A DNA stretch of 64,000 bases, taken from contig CM035310.1 of the NCBI GenBank assembly GCA_002900995.3, positions 530,155 to 594,154 of the forward strand, written 5' to 3'. Below are positions 46,582 through 57,472 of this stretch, piece by piece (positions within the stretch are counted from its first letter, which is position 1; every line of letters begins with the position of its first letter). The notes below the pieces were generated by a model that had not been told where the DNA came from, searched no databases, and saw only the letters and a program-made list of their open reading frames with translations. The DNA is from Ganoderma boninense (lineage: Eukaryota > Basidiomycota > Agaricomycetes > Polyporales > Polyporaceae). Both the position numbers and the translations under genes were made by a program.

Positions 46582-47926
46582 ATGAAGTGCATGCTCAACT
46601 TTGTCCTCGCCGCACTGGTCCTTGGCCGAGGTGAGTATCAGGCAGTCGTCTTACAACGAGACACTCTCTGACACCCAGTCTTTGCCTTGCAGCTGCTGCC
46701 GCTCCGGTGGGGGCTGTTCCTCCCCTCCCGCCCAGCGTCGGGGCCAACCCGACTGGGGTGCCTGTCGCTCCTGCTCCGCCGGTCTTGCCGACGCATGCAC
46801 CGCGCGACTTGCCCCCTGCCCCACCTGCTGGGGGACCTTCGGGCCCGGCTCCCTCCCCGCTGCCGCCCCATGTGGCTCGCGACGTCCCCGCCGCTCCCCC
46901 AGCGGGTCCTGTCCCTTCGGGCCCTGCTCCCGTTGGCCCGCCGCCTAAGGTCCCCGCTCATGGCGCGCGCGATGCTCCTCGCCCTCCCCCCACCGGTGTC
47001 CCGCCTGTGGCCACGCCGCCTGCGCAGGTCCCGCCTCATGCGGCGCGTGACGCTCCCCATGGCCACCCGACGGGTGTCCCTCCGGCTGGTCCTCCCCCTG
47101 AGCTCCCGCCTCATGCGGCTCGTGAGGTGCCTGCCCGCCTGCCGACGGACGTTCCTCCCCCTGCGACCGGCCTGCCTCCTCAGGTGCCGCCTCACGCGGC
47201 ACGTGATGCTCCTGCCCGTCGTCCAACTGGCGTTCCTGTAGGTCCCGCGCCCTCTAACCCGCCTCCTGAGGGTCATCCTCATGCGGCCCGTGACGAGCAG
47301 CGTCGTCCTCCGACTGGCGTCCCGCCTGCTCCGACTGGCCCTGCGCCTGAGGTCCCGCCGCATGCCCACGCGACGTGCCGCCCCCTCCCCCGACCGATGG
47401 CCGTCCTGCGCCTACGGGCCCAGCCCGGCAAGCCCCGCCTCATGCAGCGCGCGATGCTCCCCGCCTCCCGACTGGCATCCCCCCTGTCCCGACGGGCCAA
47501 CCTGCACCGGAGGGCCACCCTCATGCTCCCCGTGACGAGGCGCGTCGCCCTCCCACTGGCATCCCACCTGTTCCTACCGGCGCTGCTCCCGAGGCCCCAC
47601 CCCACCCCCGTCGCGACGCCCCCCACGGTGCTCCTGCGCCGGGTCCTGTTCCCTCGGGCCAGCCTCCCAGGGTTCCGCCTCACGGAGCTCGGGACGTCCC
47701 TCAGCCTCCCCCGCACGGCGCCCCCGCAGGACCTGCTCCCTCGGGCCCGCCCCGTGAGGTTCCTCCTCACGCCGCTCGCGACGGCCGCCCTCGTCCGAAC
47801 ACGAAGGTGCCTCCCGCTCCGACTGGCCAGCCGCCTAAGGACCCGCACCACGCGGCGCGTGGCTTGCCTCCACCTCCCCCCACCACGAAGGGCGTGCCGC
47901 CCCCGCCCGCTGGTCCCCAACACTAA
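46582..47926 (+). CDS. secreted proline-rich HAARD-repeat protein, copy B (one frame break)
   Basis: Inverted partner of the gene at 32157. Exon 1 (46582-46630) encodes a signal peptide identical to that of copy A. Exon 2 starts at 46693 with AAAAPVGAVPPLPPS and runs open through the repeat array to about 47368, where one missing base after the PPHA codons shifts it. The correct frame continues to the stop at 47926, ending GVPPPPAGPQH. The units read like PPHAARDAPxRPPTGVPPxPTGPAPE; some carry Arg-Arg (DEQRRPP, DEARRPP), a possible Kex2-type site. The total would be about 428 residues with the frame mended. No Cys occurs in the array. Function is unknown. Confidence 0.65.
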
Positions 47927-48448
47927 ATTCAGCCTGAGGCGCATTGTCGTTGTCGTTCCATGACAAGACCGCTCGTTTAATGATCATAATCTTTTTGTTT
48001 AGAGGTGCCGTCAAGGACATGACGTAGGACTCATTAGGTCCGTTCGTAATGCGGTCCAATACTCCTGTTCTGGATGGAGTCCATGATGGATTACCGATGG
48101 CCAGAGGTCCTCCTATTTCTCTTCGTGATGTCTCGTATACTCGTACTATCCGTTTAATACACAATCGTTTGCATATTTAAGCGTACTGATCACCTTAGCG
48201 TGATGTTCATGGCATCTACATCATCGTACATATAGCTTTGAACGTCATGAGATGGACTGCGTCGATTCACACACAGCTGTCGACAGAAGCTGCAGTGCGT
48301 ACAGTAGCTCCAATGAATGAATGAAGAGCCCGTTCATTGCACGTTCAACGAGGGATTCCTTCCAGTCGCGAGATCATTTTCGCTCAAGGCCTCGGCTTGC
48401 TGCTGTACGCGCTAGCTCTCGTTGCATCATGCTATACACCCTCTATTC
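47927..48448. other. intergenic, convergent gene ends
   Basis: Lies between the 3' ends of the repeat-protein gene and the alcohol dehydrogenase. No coding frame is supported. Confidence 0.5.
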
Positions 48449-49785
48449 TCAGAGGCCAGGAACGATGACCGCACGGAACTTCGCCGCCGTGCGCCGTTTG
48501 TATGCCTCCGGGGCGCCGTCGAGCGGGAACCTCTCCACCAAGCACTTCACATTGTGCGAGCGGGCGAACGCGATGCAATCCTCGCTGTCCGCCGCATGTC
48601 CAACTGCCCAACCCCGGATTGACAGACGTTTCCCCAGCAATTGCGCTGCCGCACATTCGTGTCAGGACAGGAAGAGCGAGCACAAACAAACTTGAACGCA
48701 CCCGGGGAGATCGCCATCGGCTCGCCCTCGAGGCTCAGCAGGAGGAGGGTGCCGTCGACGGCGAGGCCTGGGATGAGTTTCTGCGCAGCGTCCGAGTTCG
48801 GCGCGGTACACATGGCGACCTTGGCACCGCCGAACGCGCGGAGTGCTTCTGCCTGATCGACCTTCGAGCCGTCGATGTACTCTTCTGCTCCAAGCTCTCG
48901 CGCGAGCTTCTCCTTCGCGGGGCCGGACGAGAGCGCGATGACGCGGAAGCCCATCGCTTTCGCGATTTGGATGGCGAGGTGGCCTAGGCCGCTGTATATG
49001 TATTCAGAATCGAGAATGTAGTTCTCACTGGCAGAGAGCGAACGAACGGACCCAATGCCTTGTACTGCGACGTAGTCCGGAGGGCGAGCATTCATGTGTC
49101 GGAGTGCATCTGTCCCCATTTGGGTCAGGTCAGAAGCTCGCAAAGACGACCAGAACAAGAAGGGCATTCACTGAAACAGGTCACGGCAGCGCAAAGGAGT
49201 GGAGCAGCCTCAGCGGGGTCCATATCTGCCGGAAGCGCAGCAACGGCCTCTGTTCGCAGGATCGCATACTCCGCGTATCCGCCGTCCCGCAGGATACCTA
49301 GGCCAGCAAATTCTTTGATTTATCAGTGCCCATGCAAGCAAGAGGAGGTCGACGCACCGTTGATGGTCTTCTTCTCGCAGGTGATGTAGTCGCCGAGGCG
49401 GCACCGCAAGCAGCTGAGACAGTGGCCGCCATGCCAGCCTGCGCCGACGCGCTGACCGAGCGTCCACGTCTTCTCCGTGGAGTGTACCGCGACGACGTCC
49501 CCCACAATTTCGTGGCCTGGAATGCGCGGGTACTGGATTGGGATCCTGAAGGCCCCTGTCGCGACCCGGTCGTCACTGGCAGACGAGTCAGCGGTGGGGG
49601 CGGAGGTCCTGTGGTGGACTAAAAGTTCGTTGTTACCTGCCACAGACCCCGCATGCGAGGACTTTGACGACAACTTCGCCTTTAGAGGGGTCCCTCCATG
49701 GGACGGTGGCCTTCTGGAGGTCGCCGCCCTTCTCGAGGAAGGCGTAAGCGGTGTAGGTATCGGGGTGAGGGAGAGCTAGAGCCAT
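48449..49785 (-). CDS. zinc-dependent alcohol dehydrogenase (MDR family)
   Basis: Oxidises alcohols or reduces aldehydes with NAD(P)H; the substrate is unknown. Six exons join in frame: 49637-49785, 49358-49575, 49172-49297, 49052-49109, 48702-48991 and 48449-48645, giving 345 residues, the usual length. The catalytic-zinc Cys is in ACGVC, followed by PRIPGHEIVG with His-Glu. The structural zinc site is four Cys in GHCLSCLRCRLGDYITCEK. The nucleotide-binding turn GIGGLGHLAIQ is formed across the fourth intron. The usual His or Thr after GVC is replaced by Gly-Arg before SDD, spanning the first intron, so that splice should be checked. A TATA-like CTATAAGA lies near 49835. No signal peptide. 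Intact. Confidence 0.9.
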
Positions 49786-49829
49786 TGAGCTGGGGTGATG
49801 AGGATACCCGGGTCTTTTCTTGCGCACTC

Positions 49830-49838
49830 TTATAGGGC
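49830..49838 (-). promoter_or_regulatory. TATA-like box of alcohol dehydrogenase gene
   Basis: CCCTATAAGA on the minus strand, about 45 bp before the ATG at 49785. Confidence 0.45.
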
Positions 49839-51350
49839 GGCGTGTTGTGCTGAACAGCACAATTGGCTGGCGCCCGTTCAGATGGGCATGTGTGGGTGTC
49901 CACCTTCTCCAACTCAACAAGCTCCAGTGCTGTCGGTCACAATGCCTCTAACGATCATCAGGTCTTTATCGCAAAACGAAAGCACAAGAACTCACTCGGC
50001 AAAAGCATGGCCAACGAGCGAAGAAGGTGGTCCATTTGCACCCACATACTGAGTCCGAACTTGAAGCGAAACGTCCACCGTCCATGATACCTGTTGAGTC
50101 ATGAAATGGTCTATGATCGCAACAGTGAGCTTCTTGCATTAAGTACCCACACCCGCTGAGGGGATCGAAGGATGTTAGGTGCACCTCGCCATCCACGGTC
50201 ATCAATTTTCACGTTCCGCTGAGTGTCTTCCCTGCAGAGCGGGTGCTAACTCATCTTCGCAGAAGTTGTCTGGAAAAGTAAGGTCAGGATAGGCACAAAC
50301 CGGGAAGGTCACGAAAGGATTCCGAGACATGGAATGTGGAACAATCATGAGGGGTGCTCACCGCACAGGGCCAGGATGCCGAGCTCTTCCCAGGGTCCGG
50401 GCCGTCCAAAAGCTCGAGCACGTCCCGCGTAGTAAGTAGCCTCATGGTCCGAGCCAGCCAAGACCCTCGCACAGGTAAGAGAGACGGCAGTTCAAGATCA
50501 TAGCCATCTTCAGCCAACCTACAGGAACTTCAAAAGCTTGAAGTGGGAGGCCCGGGTTGTGTGCGGCCCAGCTGGGCGGGAAGGCTCGGGACTGGTGGTC
50601 CGGCCCGGCCGAGCCGCCGGTGACCTTGTCGCGGGCGGCACGAAACGTTGAGCAACCTTGAAGCAACCCCCATGATCTTAGTCTGCTGTGCCAGTAGCAT
50701 CTCTTCTCCCGGGACGGCCTGGTGTATTTCCTGGTAAACATTATAGTGATCTTAGTCGCCTTGAAGTGATAGACAGTGTCTCTGACCCGCGCATCGAGCT
50801 TCACGGACGCATATTAATAACAGTGAATAGCTCCATCAGTGAGTACTGGATGCGTTCACTGTAAGGGAGCCTGTGGTCCTGTTGTTTCTGACGACCTCCG
50901 AAAGTCTCGTTCAACATAGAAGCGTACACGACTCCGAGTCACGTCGGAACATTCGACACATCTACGGGGCTCAAGTACCAGCAGCATGCATCACAAACAC
51001 TGCCTACCGTCGGTGAGTGTCTCCTACCCTACCCCCATGCACTGCACGCCTGCCTCTGAAACAGAGCATACAAAAATAGCACTGTACCAGGAGTGGCCTT
51101 GGCACGGATAGTTCTCTGACCGGGTCCACTCCCGAATTGCCGACCCCGCGTATCGACGGCTGACACCTCTTCATGCCCGACGCGACGAGTCTTCACGTTC
51201 GACAACGACTCGCGACTGCATCCATTGCCAACAGTCCCCATTTTCGGAACAAAACGGCTACCACCTCTCGCAAGAGGCGAGATGTCTCAAGGTGTCGAAA
51301 ACTTTCCTGTCCTATCGTCAACTGGCAGTCCTTGCAAGCGAGCGCATCCA
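49839..51350. other. 1.5 kb gene-free stretch
   Basis: A divergent intergenic region between the alcohol dehydrogenase and the secreted protein at 51493. No coding frame has recognisable features. Confidence 0.45.
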
Positions 51351-51355
51351 CCCTT

Positions 51356-51363
51356 GATATAAA
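51356..51363 (+). promoter_or_regulatory. TATA box of secreted protein gene
   Basis: GATATAAAG lies about 130 bp before the ATG at 51493, followed by a pyrimidine-rich leader. Confidence 0.5.
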
Positions 51364-51492
51364 GTATCGCAATCGTCAGTCGCACCTGCCGCCTTCGCAT
51401 CCATCTCCCTCCATTTCCTCCACAACTCCCCATCGTGGTCTTACACGCACGCCGCTCCTTTGACTCGTTACGTCTTCTTGCTCGTGATCACG

Positions 51493-52138
51493 ATGATGCG
51501 CCTCAACTTCATGCTCGCCGCCCTTTTCGTTGCCAGCGGTACGTCTCCCTGTACACTCCCGTGAACCACGTGAGCTCACCAGCCATCCCGATTGTACAGC
51601 TGTCTCCGCCCCAGTCCACAACGTCGTCTCCTCCCTCCTCCCTTTTCCGCAAGTGCCCACGGCCGTACCTACGACGTCCACGCTGTCTACTCAGAGCCCT
51701 AAAGCGGTCCCCACGTCCGTTTGGCAGCATAACCGCCGCGTGGTCAACTCCGACGGCATACGCCCGCTCTCTCAACCTGCCGCCGGCGCACTCCCACTCC
51801 TCTCATCTCCTCCGGCTCACGGCGACAAGACCATCGAAGTGCGGGCGGTGACCAGCACCCACGGGCACGCCGCCGCCGTGCCTTTCCCGACAGCGACTAC
51901 GCCGACCGCCCACGCCCACGTTCACCGGGCACCATCTAACTGCGATAATGATGATGCGGAGGACGATGCGGGCCGGGACGACAAGCGCGACCTGCACGCT
52001 CGCATGCTCGTAATCCCGATCAAGGGCCTCGGCCAGCCGCACACCACCACCACTGTGAACGGCATGAAAGCCCGCCAGCTCTTCATGCCGACGGCTTTGT
52101 TCAATGTTGCTGCCGCCGCCAAGGTCACTGTGGCGTAA
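51493..52138 (+). CDS. secreted protein with dibasic sites, 194 residues
   Basis: Exons 51493-51538 and 51600-52138 join in phase 1. Exon 1 encodes the signal peptide MMRLNFMLAALFVAS; exon 2 opens AVSAPVHNVV. The mature part is Ser/Thr/Pro-rich, then His-rich (THGHAAAVP, TAHAHVHRAP), then strongly acidic around DNDDAEDDAGRDD, directly followed by Lys-Arg. The C-terminal quarter is more hydrophobic and ends AAAAKVTVA. Only one Cys is seen. Possible protease sites are NRRV and DKRD, so processing by a Kex2-type enzyme is conceivable. The signal exon and intron phase match the genes at 46582, 32157 and 37459. Family unknown. Confidence 0.65.
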
Positions 52139-52587
52139 TGGAGTGAGGTGTATGCGGTTTGATGCGTCGTTCCGTGGTGTTCACGTTTGCTGATCCTTGT
52201 TTTGCGGGTAGCGGATCGGTTCGAGAGATGGTCAGAGGGGTTCGGAGCGCGACGAAGAGGCGTCATATCGTACACTTGGCTAACACACCAGTAATGCTTA
52301 CGAATAAAGAACAGTACTAGTACTTCTGCGTTTCTGGGTCAGTACGTGTGTGTCGGCGCCAGGCCCGGGGTGCTCCCGACCGTCTTGTATCTCAGGCTGC
52401 TTCAGAGGCTAGCTTCGGGACCGCGAAACAGAGTTCGGAACCACCCTTGTCCCGAGGGGTATCTAGACAGAATCTTCAACCTGACGGAGTCGACGCGAAG
52501 TGCGTGGTACGGCTACAGTTGGAACGTTGATGATACGCCGTGAACGGGTCGAGCAGAGGGACAGGTGCGGGCTCGAGCTCCCGCAAG
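52139..52587. other. intergenic
   Basis: Lies between the secreted-protein gene and the GMC relic. No coding frame is supported. Confidence 0.45.
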
Positions 52588-53103
52588 CTAAAGAAGCTCG
52601 CTGAGGCTCCAGCCGGGCACATTCGCCCAGTCGTCGTAGTCCGACGCGGCAGGTTGCGTGTATACCATCCCTTGTAATCCAATAAGCATGTGTAAGAGCC
52701 CGATATTCCAGACTATTGCTTACAGCCGACACTCCGGAGCCCCCTCCCACACAGTTCCCGCATTGGATCGTGAGCTGGCGACCATTGAGGTCCTGGCCCG
52801 GCTTCCCAACGACATGCTTGACCGTGCCGGAATCTGGCACGGTGTGCGTCAAGTAGCGCGCTGGCTGTATGTGGGCAAGGTCGTCCTTGGTGGGTCCTGC
52901 CTCGAGCATGAGGATGCGCAGGGATGGATCCGCTGCTAGCCTCGCGAGGATGACGCCGCCCGCTGCGCCCCCTGTACGAGAATATGGAGGTTGTAAGTTT
53001 GGGAATAACAGAGCTGATATTTCTGACGTTCAAACATACCGCCAACGATAAGGATGTCGTACTCGTCCGAGAAGAGCTGTGAAGGTGTCGCTCCAGCATC
53101 CGT
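52588..53103 (-). pseudogene. GMC oxidoreductase, N-terminal relic
   Basis: FAD-dependent alcohol-oxidase-like enzyme reduced to about its first 150 residues. The minus strand reads SDEYDILIVGG, then after an intron (about 52976-53036) GAAGGVILARLAADPS, completing the FAD-binding GxGxxG-type turn. LEAGPTKDDLAHIQPARYL and CGNCVGGGSGV follow, as in fungal alcohol oxidases. After a probable intron come ASDYDDWANVPGW and an in-frame stop at 52588-52590, and nothing of the remaining 450 or so residues is found. No ATG is in frame upstream; an ACG codon at 53101-53103 stands where a start would be expected. This is a truncated, dead copy. Confidence 0.7.
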
Positions 53104-53450
53104 TGGCGCTTATTGGGTCATCCAAACAACGCCAAATCACCGAGCGCAGGCGCTTGATTCGTTTGCAAGCAGCGGAACTTGTCAGTGGGTCCTGAAGCTC
53201 CCTGCCACCTGGGCCAACTCCTTGTTAATCTTCGCCCAGGCGAGACTTGTGTTCCCGTTCTCCAGCAAAGAAACTCACAAATTCAGGTTCAGTCCTTACC
53301 CGGTGAGCCGTTACAGGCTGTCTTTCCTCCATCACTATGCCGGCGCTGGCTATTCAACGCCTCTCGAATCCGACCGACGTACGCAGAGTTGCGGTGACGC
53401 AGAAGTCACCCAAGTATGTGTAAGAAATCATTCTCAGTCTGCTGTATCCT

Positions 53451-55193
53451 ATGAATCATCGTTTGTGCTACAGCTTGTCCGACAAGCTTTCTCGGCTGGA
53501 CGATGACAGCTTACTTGAGCTGTTCGAGAACGTCCACACGTACGGGGGCCTACACTCCCTGTCGCTAACTTGCAAGTGGGTTAGGGAAGTATGCGAGCCT
53601 ATACTGTTCCGTCGATGTTGTTGGAGCACGGGACGCGCGTTCAGTGCTCGGTACTCTATCCCAGAAACCATTTGGCCCTATGTACGGTACATTTCGAGCA
53701 TTTCATCCTTGGACCATAAGCACCATTGAGACATCTCCCCCCCAAAATAGGTTCCTGTTGCTGCAATGCAACTTTCCCTGCATAAAGTACGAATTGGACT
53801 ACTACTTTAGCCCCCCGCCGGTCGAGTACGACGTTGTTTACGCGCCTCTCACCGCCTTCTTATGCCGCCTGCCGAACCTCCATACGATCGCTCTCAGCAA
53901 TGCCACTGGCATAGTTCTGTGGGAAGCTATTAACGCTGTTGTACAGGTCCCTCGACTGCGAAACCTTCGCATCTCCGGGTTTCTTGACAGTTATCGCGTC
54001 CTTCCTCCCAAGACTGAGCAGTCTCTGCGTCTTCCAGTGCACTCTCTTGCTACGGTTGACTACCCATCCTCCGGATATCAAAAGGTTTCCCCCACCGAAA
54101 TCAAACTCTTCTCTGTCCTCCTGCAACAGGCCACCTTTCAGCAGTCGCTTGAGGCGCTCTCGGTTCCGAGCGGGTGCGCACCTCTGCACTACCTGAGCAC
54201 AACACAGTTCCCTCGTCTCCGCGAACTATCCCTGATCGGGCGACGTCAACACTCCAATGGGCAGCAAGACATCCCTTACATCTCCGTCCTCGCCAACATG
54301 CCTCGTCTCCAGAAGCTAGCGTTGACGTTTTCGCAGCCGATCGGCTTGCCACGGCAGCAGATATGGCCTCCGGACATGGCAGCCGAGTTCCCCTGTCCGG
54401 ATCTCGAGGACCTGTCGGTTTCCTACCCCCATCCTGAGGATGACTTCTATGCCCATCTTCCTCCAACTCTTCGACGCCTCACGCTGCGCTGCTGGCCTCG
54501 CCACTACCTCCATCTTCTCGAACACGATCGCACCTACTTGACGGCGGAGTACGGGTGGTACTCACCTGTCCTCAGTTCCTCGGAGATGCTGCATATATTG
54601 CGCCGTTGTCCCTCGCATAATATCCAACATTTAGAAGTAGAATTCGAGGAAGACCACTCTGGGCGTGATCTCTTCTTCTACATCTCCGAGGCGTTTCCTC
54701 AGCTCCAATATGTCGTCATCCACCGGTACCGCCCTGTGGGTGGTGTCGATGTGACTTCTGTAGTAGGTGGGTCGCTTATCTGGGCGAACGGCCGTTGCAT
54801 GTTGACGATTCTTCGTAGGCTACCCTCGCGCAAGCCCTAGCACCTTTGCGGTACCTGCGGATCCTTGTCTGCAATTTAGACTTTGAGGATGCTCCAGACC
54901 CTTTCAGTACGAATTACAACGCTGATTTCCCTCCTTTCATCAACAAGACATTGCAGGACGCGGCAGGCGTCCTCGCACGTTCGCTCTCACCCAGTGTTGA
55001 AATCATCGGTCTCCTCCTACGCCAGGATATCCTCACTCTATACATGTATTTCCGACCCGTTCGTGACGGTCGCAGCGAAGTTCGCGCTCGGCACGACAAG
55101 CATGTTTACAAGACATATGGAATGCCGTACGTGATATTGATTTTCCGTCTACGCGACATTGTTCCTCACGATGTCGTCATGCAGCTTGGGTGA
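53451..55193 (+). CDS. F-box protein with C-terminal leucine-rich region
   Basis: Probable substrate adaptor of an SCF ubiquitin ligase; targets are unknown. Exons 53451-53686, 53751-54762 and 54819-55193 join in frame to 540 residues. The F-box is near the start: LSRLDDDSLLELFENV, LHSLSLTCKWVREVCEPILFRRC. The rest shows repeated Leu-rich strands such as LCRLPNLHTIAL, VPRLRNLRISG, FPRLRELSLIG, MPRLQKLALTF and LEDLSVSY, which suggest a degenerate leucine-rich-repeat fold as in other agaricomycete F-box proteins. The first intron uses a GTACAT donor and removes what first looks like a frameshift. Intact. Confidence 0.8.
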
Positions 55194-55447
55194 TATGAAT
55201 GGACTTCGTCGTCCTGAGAGTCCGACCTGAGAGCTCTGCCATCACGTATCCCCACTCTTTGATTTGTATAGTTCCACCGTTCCTTGTAGCTACTTTACAC
55301 GTCCGAGATGATGAAATTAAGATGTCGTACTAGCTATGGCGCGTTCAGCCATGGGTGCAAATCGGAAATATGGCTCTCCGAATACAGGTTCAGGGCGATG
55401 CATGGCTACAATTGCTGAGTGAAAGAAGTTCTTCGGAGAACATCAGA
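55194..55447. other. intergenic, convergent gene ends
   Basis: A short stretch between the F-box gene and the minus-strand broken gene. Nothing is seen. Confidence 0.5.
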
Positions 55448-56892
55448 TCAGTATCCTGCATTGATCCATAAGCTGTACAGATGACGTACCAGACCTAAGA
55501 CGCATCGAGTTAGGGTTGGTGCCGCCTCGTACCCTGTGGACCATATAAGTCCTTGGCGATGCTCGTCACATATGAAACGGTGAGCTTGCGTCACGAAGAC
55601 GACGTTCTGAGCAGGCTCGGAGCCGGAGGCGAATGTATACTCCACTGTGGATGCCTTCAAATCAACCCACTCCGGGACCGAATATGGATCTCCGTAGTCC
55701 ATCTCCAATTTGAGGACGTGTACGGCCTCTGCAGGTAATGTCGTCGTGCTACTTCCTAAATATTGGTGAACACGGCATCAGCGGGTCAATCATTAAAGCA
55801 AAGCTAAACACACGACTCGTACCCGTAGGGCCGTATCGACGAAAAATCTTTCACCATCGTCAAACTTCATGGGCAATTCAAGGTCTTCGAAGCCACGTCG
55901 CCCTTTGTACTCCTCATTAGCAACGAGGCGGATCTTCAAGCTCTTCATAGTGACGATCCAAGCCCGATACTTTGGGTCAGTTGAGCCCGGCGAAGTCAAG
56001 ATTGGAGCTGTCCAGGATAATCCCCGATGGAGTAGATGCTCCGGAAACTTGTTGAACGCCAGAAAGCTGGACCTGAAGTAGACGCTATGAGTCTAAAAGT
56101 CGGATTGAAATGAGTTAAGTAGGTAGAGCCAACAACATCAGACCTACTATTTGTAAGCGATACAATCCCCCTTCTAGACCGAAGACGGGTCAATCAGCGA
56201 CCGCCCATGTCACTGAAGCCTAGAACCAGAGGAAGGCAAAACTTACTGGCCCTATCTTTGACGACGTCGACACTATATTCCATCTCCTCGATTAGCTTGT
56301 TGGTGTACGTTAGCCTCCTGCATAGCTCCCTAAAATCCGCGGTGGGTCATCTTCTACTCTGGAGCGTAGTGACGCGAGCAGCGCGCACCTCCAGCCCTTC
56401 CCATTCTCCCTCCGCACGAGCCGCCCCAGGTCCGGCACGAGCTGCTCAGCGTCCGCGGAGATGCACAGCACAGTGCTCGTGTTGACGACCCCGGTGCAGA
56501 CCCCGACCATTGCCAAGCCGTACATCCCCTTCTTCGTGCGCTCGTCGAACTCGAGCGTCCCTCCCCGGGAGCCTGGGGGTTTGCGGGGGCTGGAGGTTGG
56601 AGACCACGGATTGTCTTGACTCTTTGGGGGCCCGGGATGGAAAGGACGGCGCGGGCGCCACCGCTGCGGAGCTCGACATAGAGCGTGGCGATGAATGAAG
56701 AGGGTTGAGCTGGGGGACCCAAGTGAGCCTCTGCCCGCTGCTTGGAGGAGAGCGAGACCTCGGCCACGGTGGCGTCGCTGAAGTAGATTCTGTACAGTGG
56801 GGGGACCTGTAAGGCGGAGCGCGAGGTGCACATCGATTTGAGCCACAGGGAGATGCACGGGCACCACCAAACGTAACCGTGAAACTTGCCAC
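55448..56892 (-). pseudogene. unrecognised multi-exon protein with many frame breaks
   Basis: The minus strand holds protein-like blocks in collinear order but in different frames: MASFTVTFGG (56892), VAQIDVHLALRL, LYRIYFSDATVAEVSLSSKQ, FIATLYVELRSGGARAV, GTLEFDERTKKGMYGLAMVG, LCRRLTYTNKLIEEMEYSV, VQLSGVQQV, DPKYRAWIVTMKSLKIRL, FEDLELPMKFDDGERFFVD, and VLKLEMDYGDPYSVPEW. At least five one-base shifts are needed, two beside runs of C or G. I do not recognise the family; the blocks look like a soluble beta-rich protein. Either a pseudogene or a badly assembled gene. Introns near 55740-55820 and 56090-56240 are likely. Confidence 0.5.
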
Positions 56893-57472
56893 GAAAGACA
56901 GGTTTAAAGACAGACGCAGAAGATCATCGAAAACATGAACAAGGCAAATAACAGAGAAAATGGCATTGCGAAGACACGAAGTACAAGTGGGAATGCTGAA
57001 CAGGAAAAGTAAGGCCGCCTCGGCTTTCGAATGGCTCGTCCCTTTGCATGTAACAAGGTAGATAGCCGAACGAGCGATGTCAACGCCGACAGTCCGAGGA
57101 CGTCGTGCTCATCTCGCTGCTCGAGTTCTCGTCATAGGCGGTTATGATCGTGGAAGAATCGTCGAAACAGCCACCGCCGGACTCGCGCTTTTGTAGGCAC
57201 GCAGGTCGATGTTCCCACGCACGGACCAGAGATTAAGCGCTTGTTTCTCCTGCGCTTACCGAAGACTTCTTGAGCACGGAATAGTGATTCTACGAAACCA
57301 GAGGCTTACTATTGTTTTCAGTCTAAACTAGTTCAATGTTGGACTGAGAATGAAGAGACCACGTTAGCCCCCAATTTTCAATGTCGTGAGTCTACCACGG
57401 GCGGTTGTCTATGATCTGCCTCTTTCAAGCTCATATTCTGAACCATCCATACTCCCCAGGGCCACTCTCGAA
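56893..57472. other. divergent intergenic region
   Basis: Holds the promoters of the broken minus-strand gene and of the F-box gene at 57473. No coding frame is supported. Confidence 0.5.

Noticed and set aside
46638..47944. Large minus-strand frames across the repeat gene
   Set aside because: Repeat DNA of this composition leaves all frames open. Only the plus strand joins to a signal peptide, a splice site and a TATA box.
53660..53752. Apparent frameshift in the F-box gene at 53451
   Set aside because: A GTACAT donor at 53687 and a TAG acceptor at 53750 remove 64 bp and restore the frame, so it is an intron.
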